The notes under the pieces: generated by a model | Seen by the model: the letters and a program-made list of their open reading frames with translations, nothing else | What the model was told of the DNA's origin: nothing | The model's database searches: none | Shown here: positions 27,804-37,340 of the stretch, piece by piece | Layout: every line of letters begins with the position of its first letter | Numbering within the stretch: position 1 is the stretch's first letter | Source of the DNA: Succinimonas sp045124755 | Lineage (GTDB): Bacteria > Pseudomonadota > Gammaproteobacteria > Enterobacterales > Succinivibrionaceae | Strand: one strand, 5' to 3' | Length of the DNA stretch: 64,000 bases | NCBI RefSeq assembly: GCF_045124755.1 | Contig: NZ_JBGVMK010000118.1 | Position numbers and translations under genes: made by a program

Positions 27804-28016
27804 TTAACTTTTGGGTCTGAGCTTTAATGTTTCTTTGAGATATACGAAGTTGTAAGGAGTAATGAGTATAACTCCCCCAATCAGAAAGAATGCCATCCAC
27901 TCATCTGGAATATCAGGAATTCCAAAAAAATGACATCCAATTCCTGCTACTAACATTAGCACACCTATAAAATGAAAAATTTTTGTCCATAAAGGAGCTT
28001 TGATGATGATCTTCAT
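27804..28016 (-). CDS. Small two-helix membrane protein of unknown function
   Basis: 70 residues. Two hydrophobic segments (about 11-30, KIFHFIGVLMLVAGIGCHFF region, and 40-58, MAFFLIGGVILITPYNFVY) are joined by GIPDIPDEW; the C-terminus is basic (LKETLKLRPKS). A weak CTGGGA lies upstream of the ATG. I do not recognise the family. Size, membrane pattern and charge distribution suggest a real gene, but it stands alone between the parS array and gyrB. Confidence 0.5.
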   Translation of the reverse strand: MKIIIKAPLWTKIFHFIGVLMLVAGIGCHFFGIPDIPDEWMAFFLIGGVILITPYNFVYLKETLKLRPKS

Positions 28017-28252
28017 TTATCAATTTCCCAGCTAAACATGTACCTGTATGATACCATGAAACCACTTTTGGCATGAGGTTTTGATGAGTTTTACAGGCCT
28101 TTTTTTATGGTGAATTTTGACACTTTAGGCTATAATACACAGGTTGTTTTTGAGTAAAAGATTGTTAACCATGGGTTTACCAGAAAACAAAATATTCTAA
28201 TGTACAAAATACAGATCATTACGGATTTAGATCTGTCTTTAGGGAAAGGTTT

Positions 28253-30706
28253 ATGTGCGCTGAAGTTAACAACGATTATAACGGAAATTCGATAAAGGTT
28301 CTTAAGGGGCTTGATGCAGTTCGCAAGCGTCCTGGCATGTATATCGGTGATACCGATGATGGCTCAGGTCTGCATCATATGGTTTTTGAGGTAGTTGATA
28401 ATTCCATCGATGAAGCTTTGGCTGGTTACTGCGACAGAGTTTTGGTAACAATTCATGCAGATGGTTCTGTATCAGTTAATGATGATGGTCGAGGAATTCC
28501 CGTTGATATCAATGAGGATGAGGGGGTTTCAGCTGCTGAACTTGTTATGACGGTTCTTCATGCTGGCGGCAAGTTTGATCAGAATAACTATAAGGTTTCC
28601 GGAGGGCTTCATGGTGTTGGCGTCTCCGTTGTAAATGCTCTTTCTGATAAGCTTGTTCTGACCATTAAGCGAAACGGCAAGATATGGCAGCAAACTTATG
28701 AGGATGGAGGGAAGCCTGTAGCTCCTATTGCTCCCATAGCCGAATGTCCGCTGGAGGAAACTGGTACGGATGTTCGTTTCTGGCCAAGTGATACCGTTTT
28801 TTCAAATATCGTTTTTGATTACAAAATTTTGGAAAAGAGACTCAGAGAGCTATCTTTTTTAAATTCAGGAGTAAAGATCGTTCTTGTTGATGAAAGATGT
28901 TCTCCAAAGAAAGAGGATGTTTTTCATTATCAGGGCGGTATTGAAGCCTTCATTAATTTTTTAAACGAAGACAAGGAAAAGCTTACAAATAAGATTTTTT
29001 ATTGTCATCAGACCCGTGGTGATGATGGTATTGAAGTTGAGGTTGCGATTCAATGGGTTGATACCTACACCGAGAATGTTTTTTGCTTCACTAACAATAT
29101 TCCGCAGAAGGATGGCGGTACTCATTTGGAAGGGTTTAGAAGAGGTTTGTCTAATTCCTTAAAGAAGTACTCAGAGTCTGTTTCTGTTGGTAAAAAGGAA
29201 AAAATTGATATTCAGACTGAAGATTTTCGTGAAGGTATTTCGGCAATAGTTTCTGTAAAAGTACCGGATCCAAAGTTTTCTTCACAGACCAAGGATAAAT
29301 TGGTATCGTCTGAGGTTTCATCCGCAGTTAGTTCAGTTGTTAACGAAAAGCTTTTTGAATATTTAAATGAGAACCCTAATGAATCGAAGGTTATTTTTGA
29401 AAAAATATTAAATGCTGCTCGTTATAGAATAAAAGCTCGTCAAATCAGAGACAGCAACAAAAAGAATTTTAGCGGCAGCATGCCGGATAAACTTACTGAC
29501 TGCGTTTCAAAAGATCCTGCTGTCAGAGAACTTTATATTGTGGAAGGTGATTCAGCAGGAGGTTCTGCAAAAACCGGCAGAGATCCGGAATTCCAAGCTA
29601 TACTGCCTCTAAGAGGAAAGATTTTGAATGTGGAAAAGACATCCACTGACAAATTGAACCAAATCACTTTTGACATGGATTCAACGATTGGTATCTTAAC
29701 CAAAGTTCTGGGGTGCGGAAGCGTTGGAAATGATGACTACAATCCTGATAATATCCGTTATCATAATGTTGTAATCATGACCGATGCCGATGTTGACGGT
29801 GCTCATATCAGAATTCTGCTTCTTACATTCTTCTACAGACGTATGCCTGAAATCATTGAAAGAGGGTACGTATATATAGCTCAGCCTCCGCTTTATAAGT
29901 TTTCCAAAGGAAATAAGGTTCGGTTTATTGTAGACGAGAAAGAGAAGAATCTATACGAAACCTCGCTTGCTCTTGACAAGGCCAAATTATTTGTTAACTC
30001 TGCCGCGGCTCCGATTTTTGGAGAACCTCTGGAAAAGATTTTTCTCAAGTACATGAACATTTTTTCGGTACTTGATCGCGTTGACAGGGAAATTCCGAAG
30101 TTTCTTACTGAGCAGCTTCTCTTCGTTCCTCGCATAAAGGAATCTGATCTTCATGATCAGGCTTTGGTTGGTGAATGGACTTCAAAATATGAAAGTCGTC
30201 TGAAGGTTAAGGAACACTCTGGTTTAAGGTTCAGAACAGAACTGGAACATGATGCGGTAAATAATATTTGGCTGCCGAAGGTTTTTGTCAGACACAACGG
30301 TGTGGATCGCTCTTACTTACTTCCGTATCATTTCCTTGTTGGTTTGGACTACAAGGCTATTTCCGATGTCAGCAACCTGATAGTTGATCTCCTTGAACCT
30401 GATGCATACCTGCTGATCGGCGAGAACCGCTATGACAATCTGAGGGATTTTGGTCAGGTTTATGATATTCTGATTAAGATAGCATTAAAGGGGATTAGCA
30501 TTACCAGATTTAAAGGTCTGGGTGAAATGAATCCTGAAGAGTTGTTTGACACCACAATGAATCCGGAAAACAGGGTATTTCTCAAGGTAACCATCGATGA
30601 TGCCATTGAGGCAGACAAGGAATTCTCAAAGCTTATGGGTGATGTTGTGGAACCCAGAAGAGATTTTATTGTTGCTAACTCTCATTTGGCAGAACTTGAT
30701 GTGTAA
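28253..30706 (+). CDS. gyrB: DNA gyrase subunit B
   Basis: 817 residues. GHKL ATPase motifs: KRPGMYIGDTDDGSGLHHMV, EVVDNSIDEALAG, DDGRGIPVDIN and the GGLHGVGVSVVNALS lid. The TOPRIM part has EGDSAGGSAKTGRDPEFQAI, and DADVDGAHIRILLLTFFYR binds Mg2+. The C-terminal tail RFKGLGEMNPEEL is present. GyrB supplies ATP for negative supercoiling. RBS AGGGAAAGG precedes the ATG. It is separated from recF by the IS remnant and parS array, so it must have its own promoter (a TATAAT lies at 28131-28136). Confidence 0.98.
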   Translation: MCAEVNNDYNGNSIKVLKGLDAVRKRPGMYIGDTDDGSGLHHMVFEVVDNSIDEALAGYCDRVLVTIHADGSVSVNDDGRGIPVDINEDEGVSAAELVMTVLHAGGKFDQNNYKVSGGLHGVGVSVVNALSDKLVLTIKRNGKIWQQTYEDGGKPVAPIAPIAECPLEETGTDVRFWPSDTVFSNIVFDYKILEKRLRELSFLNSGVKIVLVDERCSPKKEDVFHYQGGIEAFINFLNEDKEKLTNKIFYCHQTRGDDGIEVEVAIQWVDTYTENVFCFTNNIPQKDGGTHLEGFRRGLSNSLKKYSESVSVGKKEKIDIQTEDFREGISAIVSVKVPDPKFSSQTKDKLVSSEVSSAVSSVVNEKLFEYLNENPNESKVIFEKILNAARYRIKARQIRDSNKKNFSGSMPDKLTDCVSKDPAVRELYIVEGDSAGGSAKTGRDPEFQAILPLRGKILNVEKTSTDKLNQITFDMDSTIGILTKVLGCGSVGNDDYNPDNIRYHNVVIMTDADVDGAHIRILLLTFFYRRMPEIIERGYVYIAQPPLYKFSKGNKVRFIVDEKEKNLYETSLALDKAKLFVNSAAAPIFGEPLEKIFLKYMNIFSVLDRVDREIPKFLTEQLLFVPRIKESDLHDQALVGEWTSKYESRLKVKEHSGLRFRTELEHDAVNNIWLPKVFVRHNGVDRSYLLPYHFLVGLDYKAISDVSNLIVDLLEPDAYLLIGENRYDNLRDFGQVYDILIKIALKGISITRFKGLGEMNPEELFDTTMNPENRVFLKVTIDDAIEADKEFSKLMGDVVEPRRDFIVANSHLAELDV

Positions 30707-30765
30707 TTACAGGTACTGAGAGCGTAAAATATCATCCGTTTGTACTTTCTTTGTTGGAGTTTGGT

Positions 30766-32118
30766 ATGAAGATTACAAAGATTGCAGCTGCTTTGATGTT
30801 AAGCGGCGCCATTTCCCTGTTGAGTGTTGCTAATGCTACCGGGGATTACGTTTTTCGGACTGAAAATTCTTACAATACTGATAGTATAAACGTTCAGCAG
30901 TATGACGGTTACACTCATGTTTTCAGCTTTGTGGTACTGTCAAAAGGAGCCATGGGATATCAGAATATTAATAATTTTGATGATTTGTATCATTCCCTGG
31001 CTCGTTGCGATAAGGAGAAAATGCTTACTGATGAAGGAACTGAACTCTTTAATCTAATAAAAGCGCTTCGTCCGACAATTACAAAACTGTCTAAAACCGC
31101 TCTTACTCCGGTGGGGGTTGGTGATGTCAGCAAAATTGGCACCGATTTTGGAAAACCCCGTGCCGGGCTTATAAAGTCCAAGGCCACCTATGATAAGGAA
31201 ATCAATATTCAGTTTGTGTATGACGGGGATCCTCTTGCATTGGAAACTGGTGAAAAGTTTGTTTTGGGAATTACCAACAATTTACCGGAAGATAATGTGA
31301 TTGTTTATGATGAAATCAAAGATGAGAGTAAGTTGGCATTCTTTTACAGCACTGAATATAAGAATTACCTGAATAATTATCCGGAGCTGGAGAAGGCTTT
31401 GGGAAAGATGCGAGTTGAGAAGCAGTACAAGTCGTATGTAGAAAGCGTGCTTCCGAGAATTCTCAAGAAGGCAAAGGTCGATGAGCTGGTGCATCTGGGT
31501 TTTTCTACGGGAACCTCCAGAATCGATGACAAGGATTTTGTTAATGATCTTTATCTCTTTTATCAGATTCTTCCCAATATTGATAAGATTCTAGCCCAGA
31601 AGTACTCAACATTGATGGATACCGTCCTCAGACCCAATGAGAGAGAATTCTTTGCTAAGATGGAGGATCGGGCCGCTTATTATAAATTTGGTCCGGGCTT
31701 TAAGAATAATCGCATTGGTGTTTACTCCGGAAAGAAGATTGTTAAGGAAATTGTTGAGGATCTGATTGCGATCAACAGTGAAGAGCCGCTGAAAGTTATG
31801 GTTCTTGATGCCAGAGCGTTGATTTCTCTTGAAAGTTATCTGTTCAGGGATGAATTTGACGAAATTGATTCCAACGAAAAAATCAGTGAATCACAAAGCA
31901 GTTTTTCTGTGTCTGAGTATGCGCCGCTGAGTTCGCTGCTGATATTTGATCTTTATAAAAATGCTGATGCTAAGTATTTTGCAAGAATCACCCTCAATGG
32001 CAAAACAAAGAAGGTTAACAAAGATTGGGATTCGGCTAAGAAAACGGATCTCTATGATCTGTCCCTGGTGTTAGGAACTCTTGATAATAAAGATATTTCT
32101 GAAAGAGAGCCGGAATAG
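30766..32118 (+). CDS. Exported histidine-acid-phosphatase-like protein lacking catalytic residues
   Basis: Start chosen at ATG 30766 (GGAG 8 bp upstream); 450 residues. A signal peptide is clear: MKITKIAAALMLSGAISLLS then a likely cut after ANA (about residue 24). The rest follows clade-2 histidine phosphatases in layout: a beta-strand VFSFVVL then the position of the RHG motif, LTDEGTELF, LTPVGVGDVSKIG, a KATYDKEI block, a LKVMVLDARALISL strand, and near the end YAPLSSLLIFDLYKNADAKY with ITLNGK. But RHG is SKG (residues 59-61) and the C-terminal HD is LD (347-348). I infer a pseudoenzyme; the resemblance is distant. The function is unknown. Confidence 0.5.
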   Translation: MKITKIAAALMLSGAISLLSVANATGDYVFRTENSYNTDSINVQQYDGYTHVFSFVVLSKGAMGYQNINNFDDLYHSLARCDKEKMLTDEGTELFNLIKALRPTITKLSKTALTPVGVGDVSKIGTDFGKPRAGLIKSKATYDKEINIQFVYDGDPLALETGEKFVLGITNNLPEDNVIVYDEIKDESKLAFFYSTEYKNYLNNYPELEKALGKMRVEKQYKSYVESVLPRILKKAKVDELVHLGFSTGTSRIDDKDFVNDLYLFYQILPNIDKILAQKYSTLMDTVLRPNEREFFAKMEDRAAYYKFGPGFKNNRIGVYSGKKIVKEIVEDLIAINSEEPLKVMVLDARALISLESYLFRDEFDEIDSNEKISESQSSFSVSEYAPLSSLLIFDLYKNADAKYFARITLNGKTKKVNKDWDSAKKTDLYDLSLVLGTLDNKDISEREPE

Positions 32119-32183
32119 TAAATTTAGTGTTTTTTAGCGGAACAGTGTCAAATCAGTCATTGTTAAAAAATTTGTAAAATTTA

Positions 32184-32211
32184 TTGACGAATTGGCACGG
32201 TTCTATATAAT
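32184..32211 (+). promoter_or_regulatory. Sigma-70 promoter of the tRNA pair
   Basis: TTGACG (32184-32189) and TATAAT (32206-32211) with a 16 bp spacer, 20 bp upstream of the tRNA-Arg gene. Near consensus. Confidence 0.82.
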
Positions 32212-32230
32212 ACGCTTGTTTCTTATGAAT

Positions 32231-32307
32231 GCTTCCGTAGCTCAGTTGGATAGAGTAGTGCCCTCCGAAGGCAAAGGTCATGGGTTCGATTCCCGTCGGG
32301 AGCGCCA
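32231..32307 (+). tRNA. tRNA-Arg (anticodon CCG)
   Basis: 77 bases with encoded CCA. The acceptor stem GCTTCCG pairs with CGGGAGC (one G-U), the D arm has AGCTCAGTTGGATAGAG, the anticodon loop CTCCGAA gives CCG, and the T loop is GGTTCGATTCC. One mismatch (G-A) at the top of the anticodon stem. First of two tRNAs on one transcript. Confidence 0.95.
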
Positions 32308-32312
32308 TTATT

Positions 32313-32397
32313 GCGAATGTGGCGGAATTGGTAGACGCGCAAGCTTCAGGTGTTTGTACCGCAAGGCGTGAGGGTTCGAGTCCCTCCATTCGCACCA
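32313..32397 (+). tRNA. tRNA-Leu (anticodon CAG)
   Basis: 85 bases with encoded CCA. Acceptor GCGAATG pairs with CATTCGC; the anticodon arm CAAGC-TTCAGGT-GTTTG gives CAG; a long variable arm (TACCGCAAGGCGT) and TGGCGGAATTGGTAGACGCG D arm are typical class II tRNA-Leu. It follows tRNA-Arg after 5 bp. Confidence 0.96.
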
Positions 32398-32584
32398 TCT
32401 TTTTTTCTCACCTTCTTCGTATCCCTAGTTTTTTCTTGTATTTGACCGCAGGATCTTCTTGTTTTTTCGACGGAGTGAAGAACCGCTTTGCTCACTCAAT
32501 TTCCGGCTCGGCTCGTTACCTCTATGCGCTTAACTCCATTGGACAGCACTGGACAGTATCTGACAGGATTTCCTATGCTTACGC

Positions 32585-32611
32585 AAAAAAAATCCCCTTC
32601 TTGGAAGGGGA
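32585..32611 (-). terminator. Intrinsic terminator of acrAB
   Basis: TCCCCTTC and GAAGGGGA form an 8 bp stem; on the minus strand it is followed by eight T (32585-32592). It sits 30 bp after the acrB stop. Transcripts arriving from the tRNA side meet only a poor T-run. Confidence 0.85.
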
Positions 32612-32640
32612 CTTTGTTTTAGCAGAAAGACTCTGCAATC

Positions 32641-35600
32641 TTATGCAGTGATTTGCTGCTGCTCTGATATCTTCTCCGAACGCGGTTTGTATTTAGTAAA
32701 GTAACGCATTACCAATACAAAGAACACCGGAACAAAGAAAATTGCCAGAACTGTGGCAGATAACATACCGCCGATAACGCAGATGCCGATTTCATTTCGT
32801 CCGGCGGCGCCGGCGCCGGTGCTGAGAGCCAAAGGAAGCACACCGAGTATGAAAGCCATGGATGTCATAAGAATCGGTCTGAGACGGATCTTAGCAGCTT
32901 CCACTACAGCATCGGTAAGCTTATGACCTTTGTCATAAAGTTCCTTGGCAAATTCAACAATAAGTATGGCATTTTTGGCTGACAGACCTACGGTGGTAAG
33001 AAGGCCTACCTGGAAATAGACGTCATTTTCCAGCGGTCTCGCCCAAGGGAATACATGCGGGAAAATCTGAGTCAGATAGGCTGCTCCTACGGCACCGAAG
33101 ATACCCAGAGGTACCACCAGCATTACAGAGAACGGAATACTCCAGCTCTCATATAATGCAGCAAGACACAGGAACACGAAAAGCAAGGATATGGCATAAA
33201 GAGGCCCGGCCTGAGCTCCTGACTGCTTTTCCTGGAATGATACGCCGTGCCAGGCGATGCTGTAGTTGCCATTTTCCAGTGAATTTACAATTTCCTCCAT
33301 TTTGTCCATAGCCTGACCGGTGGAAATACCAGGCTGTGCTTCACCGTTGATCTGCACTGCCGGCAAGCCGTTAAACCGTTCCAGACGCGGCGAACCGAAA
33401 GACCATTCTGTATGGGCGAATGAAGAGAAAGGCACAAGCTTGCCAGCATTGTTTCGTATGTACCACTTGTTAAAATCCTTTTCATTCATCCGCGCTTCAG
33501 GTTCTGCCTGAAGGAAGATTTTCTTAACGCGGTTTCTGTCCATGAAATCGTCTATATAGGCAGAACCCCATGCCGCAGAGAGCGTGGAATTAATGCTGGG
33601 GATATCCAATCCCTGAGAAATAGCTTTGGGATAGTCAATCTTAACATTAAGCATGGGAGTGTCATCAAGGCCGTTTGCTCTTACTCTGGTAAGAAGGTTT
33701 CGGGCATCTCCTTCTCCGGTCATGGCGATAACCTTGTTTCTGGCGTTCAGAAGATTTTCATGAGACCCCTGATCCGGATCGGTAAGGAACATATCAAATC
33801 CTGAAGCTGTGCCAAGTTCCGGAATGGCAGGAACATTAAACGCAAGAACCATGCCTTCTCTTATGCCAAGGAGTTTGGGGAATGCTCTTTGCACAATAGC
33901 CCGTACATGTCTGTTTGGATCTGTGCGCAGAGACCAGTCCTTCAGCTTGACAAAGGCCATTCCGGCATTTTGTCCTGAGCCGGCAAACGAGAATCCGACA
34001 ACGCCCATGATAGACGCAACGTTGTCCTTTTCTTCGGTAAGGAAATAATCGCTAAGCTTTCCAAGAACCTCTCGGGTTCTCTCCATGGTGGCTCCGGCAG
34101 GCAGCTGGATCATGGCCATGAGCACACCCTGATCTTCTTCCGGCAGGAATGAGGATGGGATTTTCACAAACATAAACCCCAAAGCGCCGCAGATAACCAT
34201 GTACAGGAAAACATACAAAACCAGCGACTTTACAACATAGCGCACGAAGGTCATGTAAATGCGAGAACAGAAATTAAATGAGGCATTGAAAAGCTTGAAG
34301 AAATGAGACAGGAATATGGCATCCAGCAGCTTTACAAACTTGTCTCTGATGAGCAGGAATATTCCGATAAGTCCCTTATATTCAGGATGCGGCAGATTAA
34401 CAGGCTTAAGAATGGTAGCGCAAAGGGCCGGAGTGAGTGACAGAGCTGTAACAACCGACAGAATCATGGCAGATACTATGGTTATGGAGAACTGTCTATA
34501 TATAACGCCTGTGGAGCCGCCGAAGAAGGCCATCGGGATAAACACTGCGGATAGAACGAGCGCAATGCCAATCAAAGCTCCGGTTATCTGTGTCATTGAT
34601 TTTTTTGTTGCTTCGTAGGGAGACAGCTTCTCCTCTGTCATGATACGTTCAACATTTTCAACAACAACGATAGCGTCATCAACCAAAAGGCCGATGGCCA
34701 GCACCAATCCGAACATGGTCAGGGTGTTTATCGAATATCCGAGGATCGACATAATGCCAAAGGTTCCGAGGAGCACCACCGGAACGGCAATGGTCGGAAT
34801 TATGGTTGCTCTGATGTTCTGCAGGAACAGATACATAACAAAGAATACCAGGATAATGGCTTCTATAAGGGTGTCTACCACTTCGCCAATGGATATTTTG
34901 ATAAAGTCTGTGGTGTCATAAGGATAAATGTAGGAAACGCCTTTGGGGAAATATTGCGAAAGACGCTTTATTTCCTTCTTGACTTCGGCAGCGGTTCCCA
35001 GAGCATTAGCTCCTGTTGCCAGACGAATACCAATACCAGTAGTAGGCTGTCCGTTGTATGTTGCTCCGAACTGATACATTTCGTTGCCAAGTTCGAGTCT
35101 TGCCACATCCTTCAGCAGCACTTTAGAACCATCTTCATTCATGCGAATGACAATGTTTGAAAATTCGTCAATGGATGTAAGTCTTGACTGACCTCTGATG
35201 GTATAGCTGTAAACCTGTCCTTTTACGGCAGGAGCTCCACCGAGGGAGCCGAAGGTAATCTGGGCATTTTGAGCCTTGACGGAAGCAATTATTTCCGGAA
35301 TGGTGACATTTACTCTGTTTATACGATCAGGATCAATCCATATTCTCATGGAGTATTCTGAACCGAAAACAAAGATTTCGCCTACCCCCGCAATTCTGCT
35401 CAGCGGCTCTTTGAGGTAGCTTTCGGCATAATCGGACAGGTCTATTTCCTTCACTTCCGGATTGTTTGAAACCAGACCGACAACCATCAGGAAGCTGTTG
35501 GTGCTTTTTCTGGTATCAATGCCGTTTTGCTGTACGGTCGCGGGAAGCTGAGACTGACATTGCTGGAGCTTATTCTGTACCTGCATCTGAGCAACGTCAG

Positions 35601-35898
35601 GATTGGTTCCCGGTTCAAAGGTAATCTGAGTTCTGGCCATGCCGTATGAATCAGAGGTAGAACTCATATACATATAGCCGTCGAGTCCCACCATGTTCTG
35701 TTCTATTATCTTGGTGATGGTGTTTTCGACAGTTTCCGCGCTTGCTCCGGGATAGCTTGCCGATATGGAAATAGTAGGAGGAGCAATGGTCGGATATTGC
35801 GATACAGGCAATGTATGAATTGCCATAAGACCGCCCAGCATAATCACAATGGCTATTACCCATGCGAATATCGGACGATCTATGAAGAAGTGAGCCAT
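32641..35898 (-). CDS. acrB: RND multidrug efflux transporter, AcrB/MexB type
   Basis: 1085 residues, about 35 more than E. coli AcrB. It opens MAHFFIDRPIFAWVIAIVIM. The proton relay Asp pair is in LAIGLLVDDAIVVVENVER and the relay Lys in TVGLSAKNAILIVEFAKEL. Hydrophobic segments fit 12 membrane helices with two large periplasmic loops. It forms the inner-membrane trimer that exports drugs with AcrA and an outer-membrane channel; no TolC homologue is nearby. It lies 24 bp after acrA and ends at a strong terminator. Confidence 0.96.
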   Translation of the reverse strand: MAHFFIDRPIFAWVIAIVIMLGGLMAIHTLPVSQYPTIAPPTISISASYPGASAETVENTITKIIEQNMVGLDGYMYMSSTSDSYGMARTQITFEPGTNPDVAQMQVQNKLQQCQSQLPATVQQNGIDTRKSTNSFLMVVGLVSNNPEVKEIDLSDYAESYLKEPLSRIAGVGEIFVFGSEYSMRIWIDPDRINRVNVTIPEIIASVKAQNAQITFGSLGGAPAVKGQVYSYTIRGQSRLTSIDEFSNIVIRMNEDGSKVLLKDVARLELGNEMYQFGATYNGQPTTGIGIRLATGANALGTAAEVKKEIKRLSQYFPKGVSYIYPYDTTDFIKISIGEVVDTLIEAIILVFFVMYLFLQNIRATIIPTIAVPVVLLGTFGIMSILGYSINTLTMFGLVLAIGLLVDDAIVVVENVERIMTEEKLSPYEATKKSMTQITGALIGIALVLSAVFIPMAFFGGSTGVIYRQFSITIVSAMILSVVTALSLTPALCATILKPVNLPHPEYKGLIGIFLLIRDKFVKLLDAIFLSHFFKLFNASFNFCSRIYMTFVRYVVKSLVLYVFLYMVICGALGFMFVKIPSSFLPEEDQGVLMAMIQLPAGATMERTREVLGKLSDYFLTEEKDNVASIMGVVGFSFAGSGQNAGMAFVKLKDWSLRTDPNRHVRAIVQRAFPKLLGIREGMVLAFNVPAIPELGTASGFDMFLTDPDQGSHENLLNARNKVIAMTGEGDARNLLTRVRANGLDDTPMLNVKIDYPKAISQGLDIPSINSTLSAAWGSAYIDDFMDRNRVKKIFLQAEPEARMNEKDFNKWYIRNNAGKLVPFSSFAHTEWSFGSPRLERFNGLPAVQINGEAQPGISTGQAMDKMEEIVNSLENGNYSIAWHGVSFQEKQSGAQAGPLYAISLLFVFLCLAALYESWSIPFSVMLVVPLGIFGAVGAAYLTQIFPHVFPWARPLENDVYFQVGLLTTVGLSAKNAILIVEFAKELYDKGHKLTDAVVEAAKIRLRPILMTSMAFILGVLPLALSTGAGAAGRNEIGICVIGGMLSATVLAIFFVPVFFVLVMRYFTKYKPRSEKISEQQQITA

Positions 35899-35922
35899 AC
35901 TAAATTTACTTCCTTCTGGTGT

Positions 35923-37113
35923 TTATTTGCTGTTTGAACCTGACTGAGCATCCTGAGGCTTGCTTTCCACAGGAATCACAGGGCTTTTCGGACCGATTTT
36001 CTGCAGATTAGTGGTGATGATACGGTCACCTGCCTTTACGTCGGATTTGATAACATACTTGTTTTCAAATTCCGATATTATGGTGATTACGTGCTGCTGT
36101 ACGGTGTTTTCCGGAGAAATCGTATAGATGATTGAAGTGCCGTTTGTCTGACGCATCACTGCAATTTGCGGTATTACAATGGCGTTATCCTGATTGCCTT
36201 CATTGATTTCCGCCCGAACATACATTCCAGGAAGGAGTATGTGATCAGGATTTGGCACCAGAGCACGAACGTTAACCATGCCGGTGCTTTCATCAACAGT
36301 GACTTCCGAGAATTCAAGCTTGGCCTTTTGTTCATATACGTCGCCGTTCTCAAGTATTACCTGCACCTGGTTGCCGTCAACATTGGGATTAAATGTTCCG
36401 TTTTTAATGTTCTTTTTCAGGAAAATATGATCATTAACAGATTGCCCAAGATCCAGATACATGGGATCCATCTGTTTTATAGTGGCAAGAGCCTGCAGCT
36501 GACCTGTGGTAACTAATGCTCCCTCGGTTATATTTGACCGGCTGATAACTCCCGTTATGGGGGCATATACCTTAGTGTATGCCAGATTGATTTCGGCAGT
36601 CTTTACAGCGGCTTCGGCTATAAGAATAGATGCTTTAGCGGAATTGTAACCGGCTTCTGCATCATCGTAATCCTGTTTTGATATGGAATTTGAGGCTATA
36701 AGCTTGCTGTAGCGATTGTATCTCAGCCGGGCAGAGTTCTCCTGAGCCTGCGCATGAGCCAAATTTGCCCTGGCGCTGGCGAGCTGAGCCTCGTACATGG
36801 AAGGATCGATCTGGTAAAGCTGCTGACCTTCCTGAACCACGGCTCCTTCCTTGAATAATCTTTTAAGAATTAATCCTGACACCTGCGGTCTGACTTCCGC
36901 TGTTCTTACAGCTACGGCGCGACCGATCAGATTTGAGACCACCGGAACACTTGCCGTTGTTACTATTTCAAAATCCACGGGCATTGGCGGCGGAGCTCCG
37001 TTGCCTCCCATCATGCCGTTGCCCTGTTTGTTTTCTCCGCAAGCGGTCAGCCCTGATATCGTTAAGAGCCCCATCAAAAAAGTTAATAACTTTTTGCTAG
37101 CTGATATGTGCAT
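35923..37113 (-). CDS. acrA: RND efflux periplasmic adaptor lipoprotein, AcrA type
   Basis: 396 residues. A lipoprotein signal peptide ends in the lipobox LTAC with Cys25. The membrane-fusion-protein order is visible: lipoyl halves (AEVRPQVSGLILKRLFKEGAVVQEGQ and AYTKVYAPITGVISRSNITEGALV), an alpha-hairpin (about 100-165), then the beta-barrel. It bridges AcrB and the outer-membrane channel. First gene of the acrAB operon, divergent from acrR, with the operator between. Confidence 0.95.
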   Translation of the reverse strand: MHISASKKLLTFLMGLLTISGLTACGENKQGNGMMGGNGAPPPMPVDFEIVTTASVPVVSNLIGRAVAVRTAEVRPQVSGLILKRLFKEGAVVQEGQQLYQIDPSMYEAQLASARANLAHAQAQENSARLRYNRYSKLIASNSISKQDYDDAEAGYNSAKASILIAEAAVKTAEINLAYTKVYAPITGVISRSNITEGALVTTGQLQALATIKQMDPMYLDLGQSVNDHIFLKKNIKNGTFNPNVDGNQVQVILENGDVYEQKAKLEFSEVTVDESTGMVNVRALVPNPDHILLPGMYVRAEINEGNQDNAIVIPQIAVMRQTNGTSIIYTISPENTVQQHVITIISEFENKYVIKSDVKAGDRIITTNLQKIGPKSPVIPVESKPQDAQSGSNSK

Positions 37114-37176
37114 TTATTTGCTCCGTTTTGGTGTGACAATGCCTCATATTATACAACAAAGAAAAGAATTCTTTTC

Positions 37177-37200
37177 TATACATACAGTCATGAATGTATA
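37177..37200. promoter_or_regulatory. Candidate AcrR operator
   Basis: A 24 bp imperfect palindrome between the divergent acrA and acrR starts: left arm TATACATACA, right arm TGAATGTATA, centre GTCA. It closely resembles the E. coli AcrR site, which has TACATACA and TGAATGTA arms. It probably represses acrAB and acrR. Confidence 0.75.
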
Positions 37201-37340
37201 ATAAAATGGATTCGAACCGGGCATTATTGAACAATACTTTGATAATGTTCGTAAATTGTGCCGGATTTCATGATTTATCCGCTCATTTACTGCTGCGCGG
37301 AGCGGTAAAAGCAAGAAAAACCTAAGATGAGGAAATGACT

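Noticed and set aside
28117..28136. gyrB promoter from TTGACA at 28117 and TATAAT at 28131
   Set aside because: The spacer is only 8 bp, far from the 16-18 bp that sigma-70 needs, so the two cannot form one promoter.
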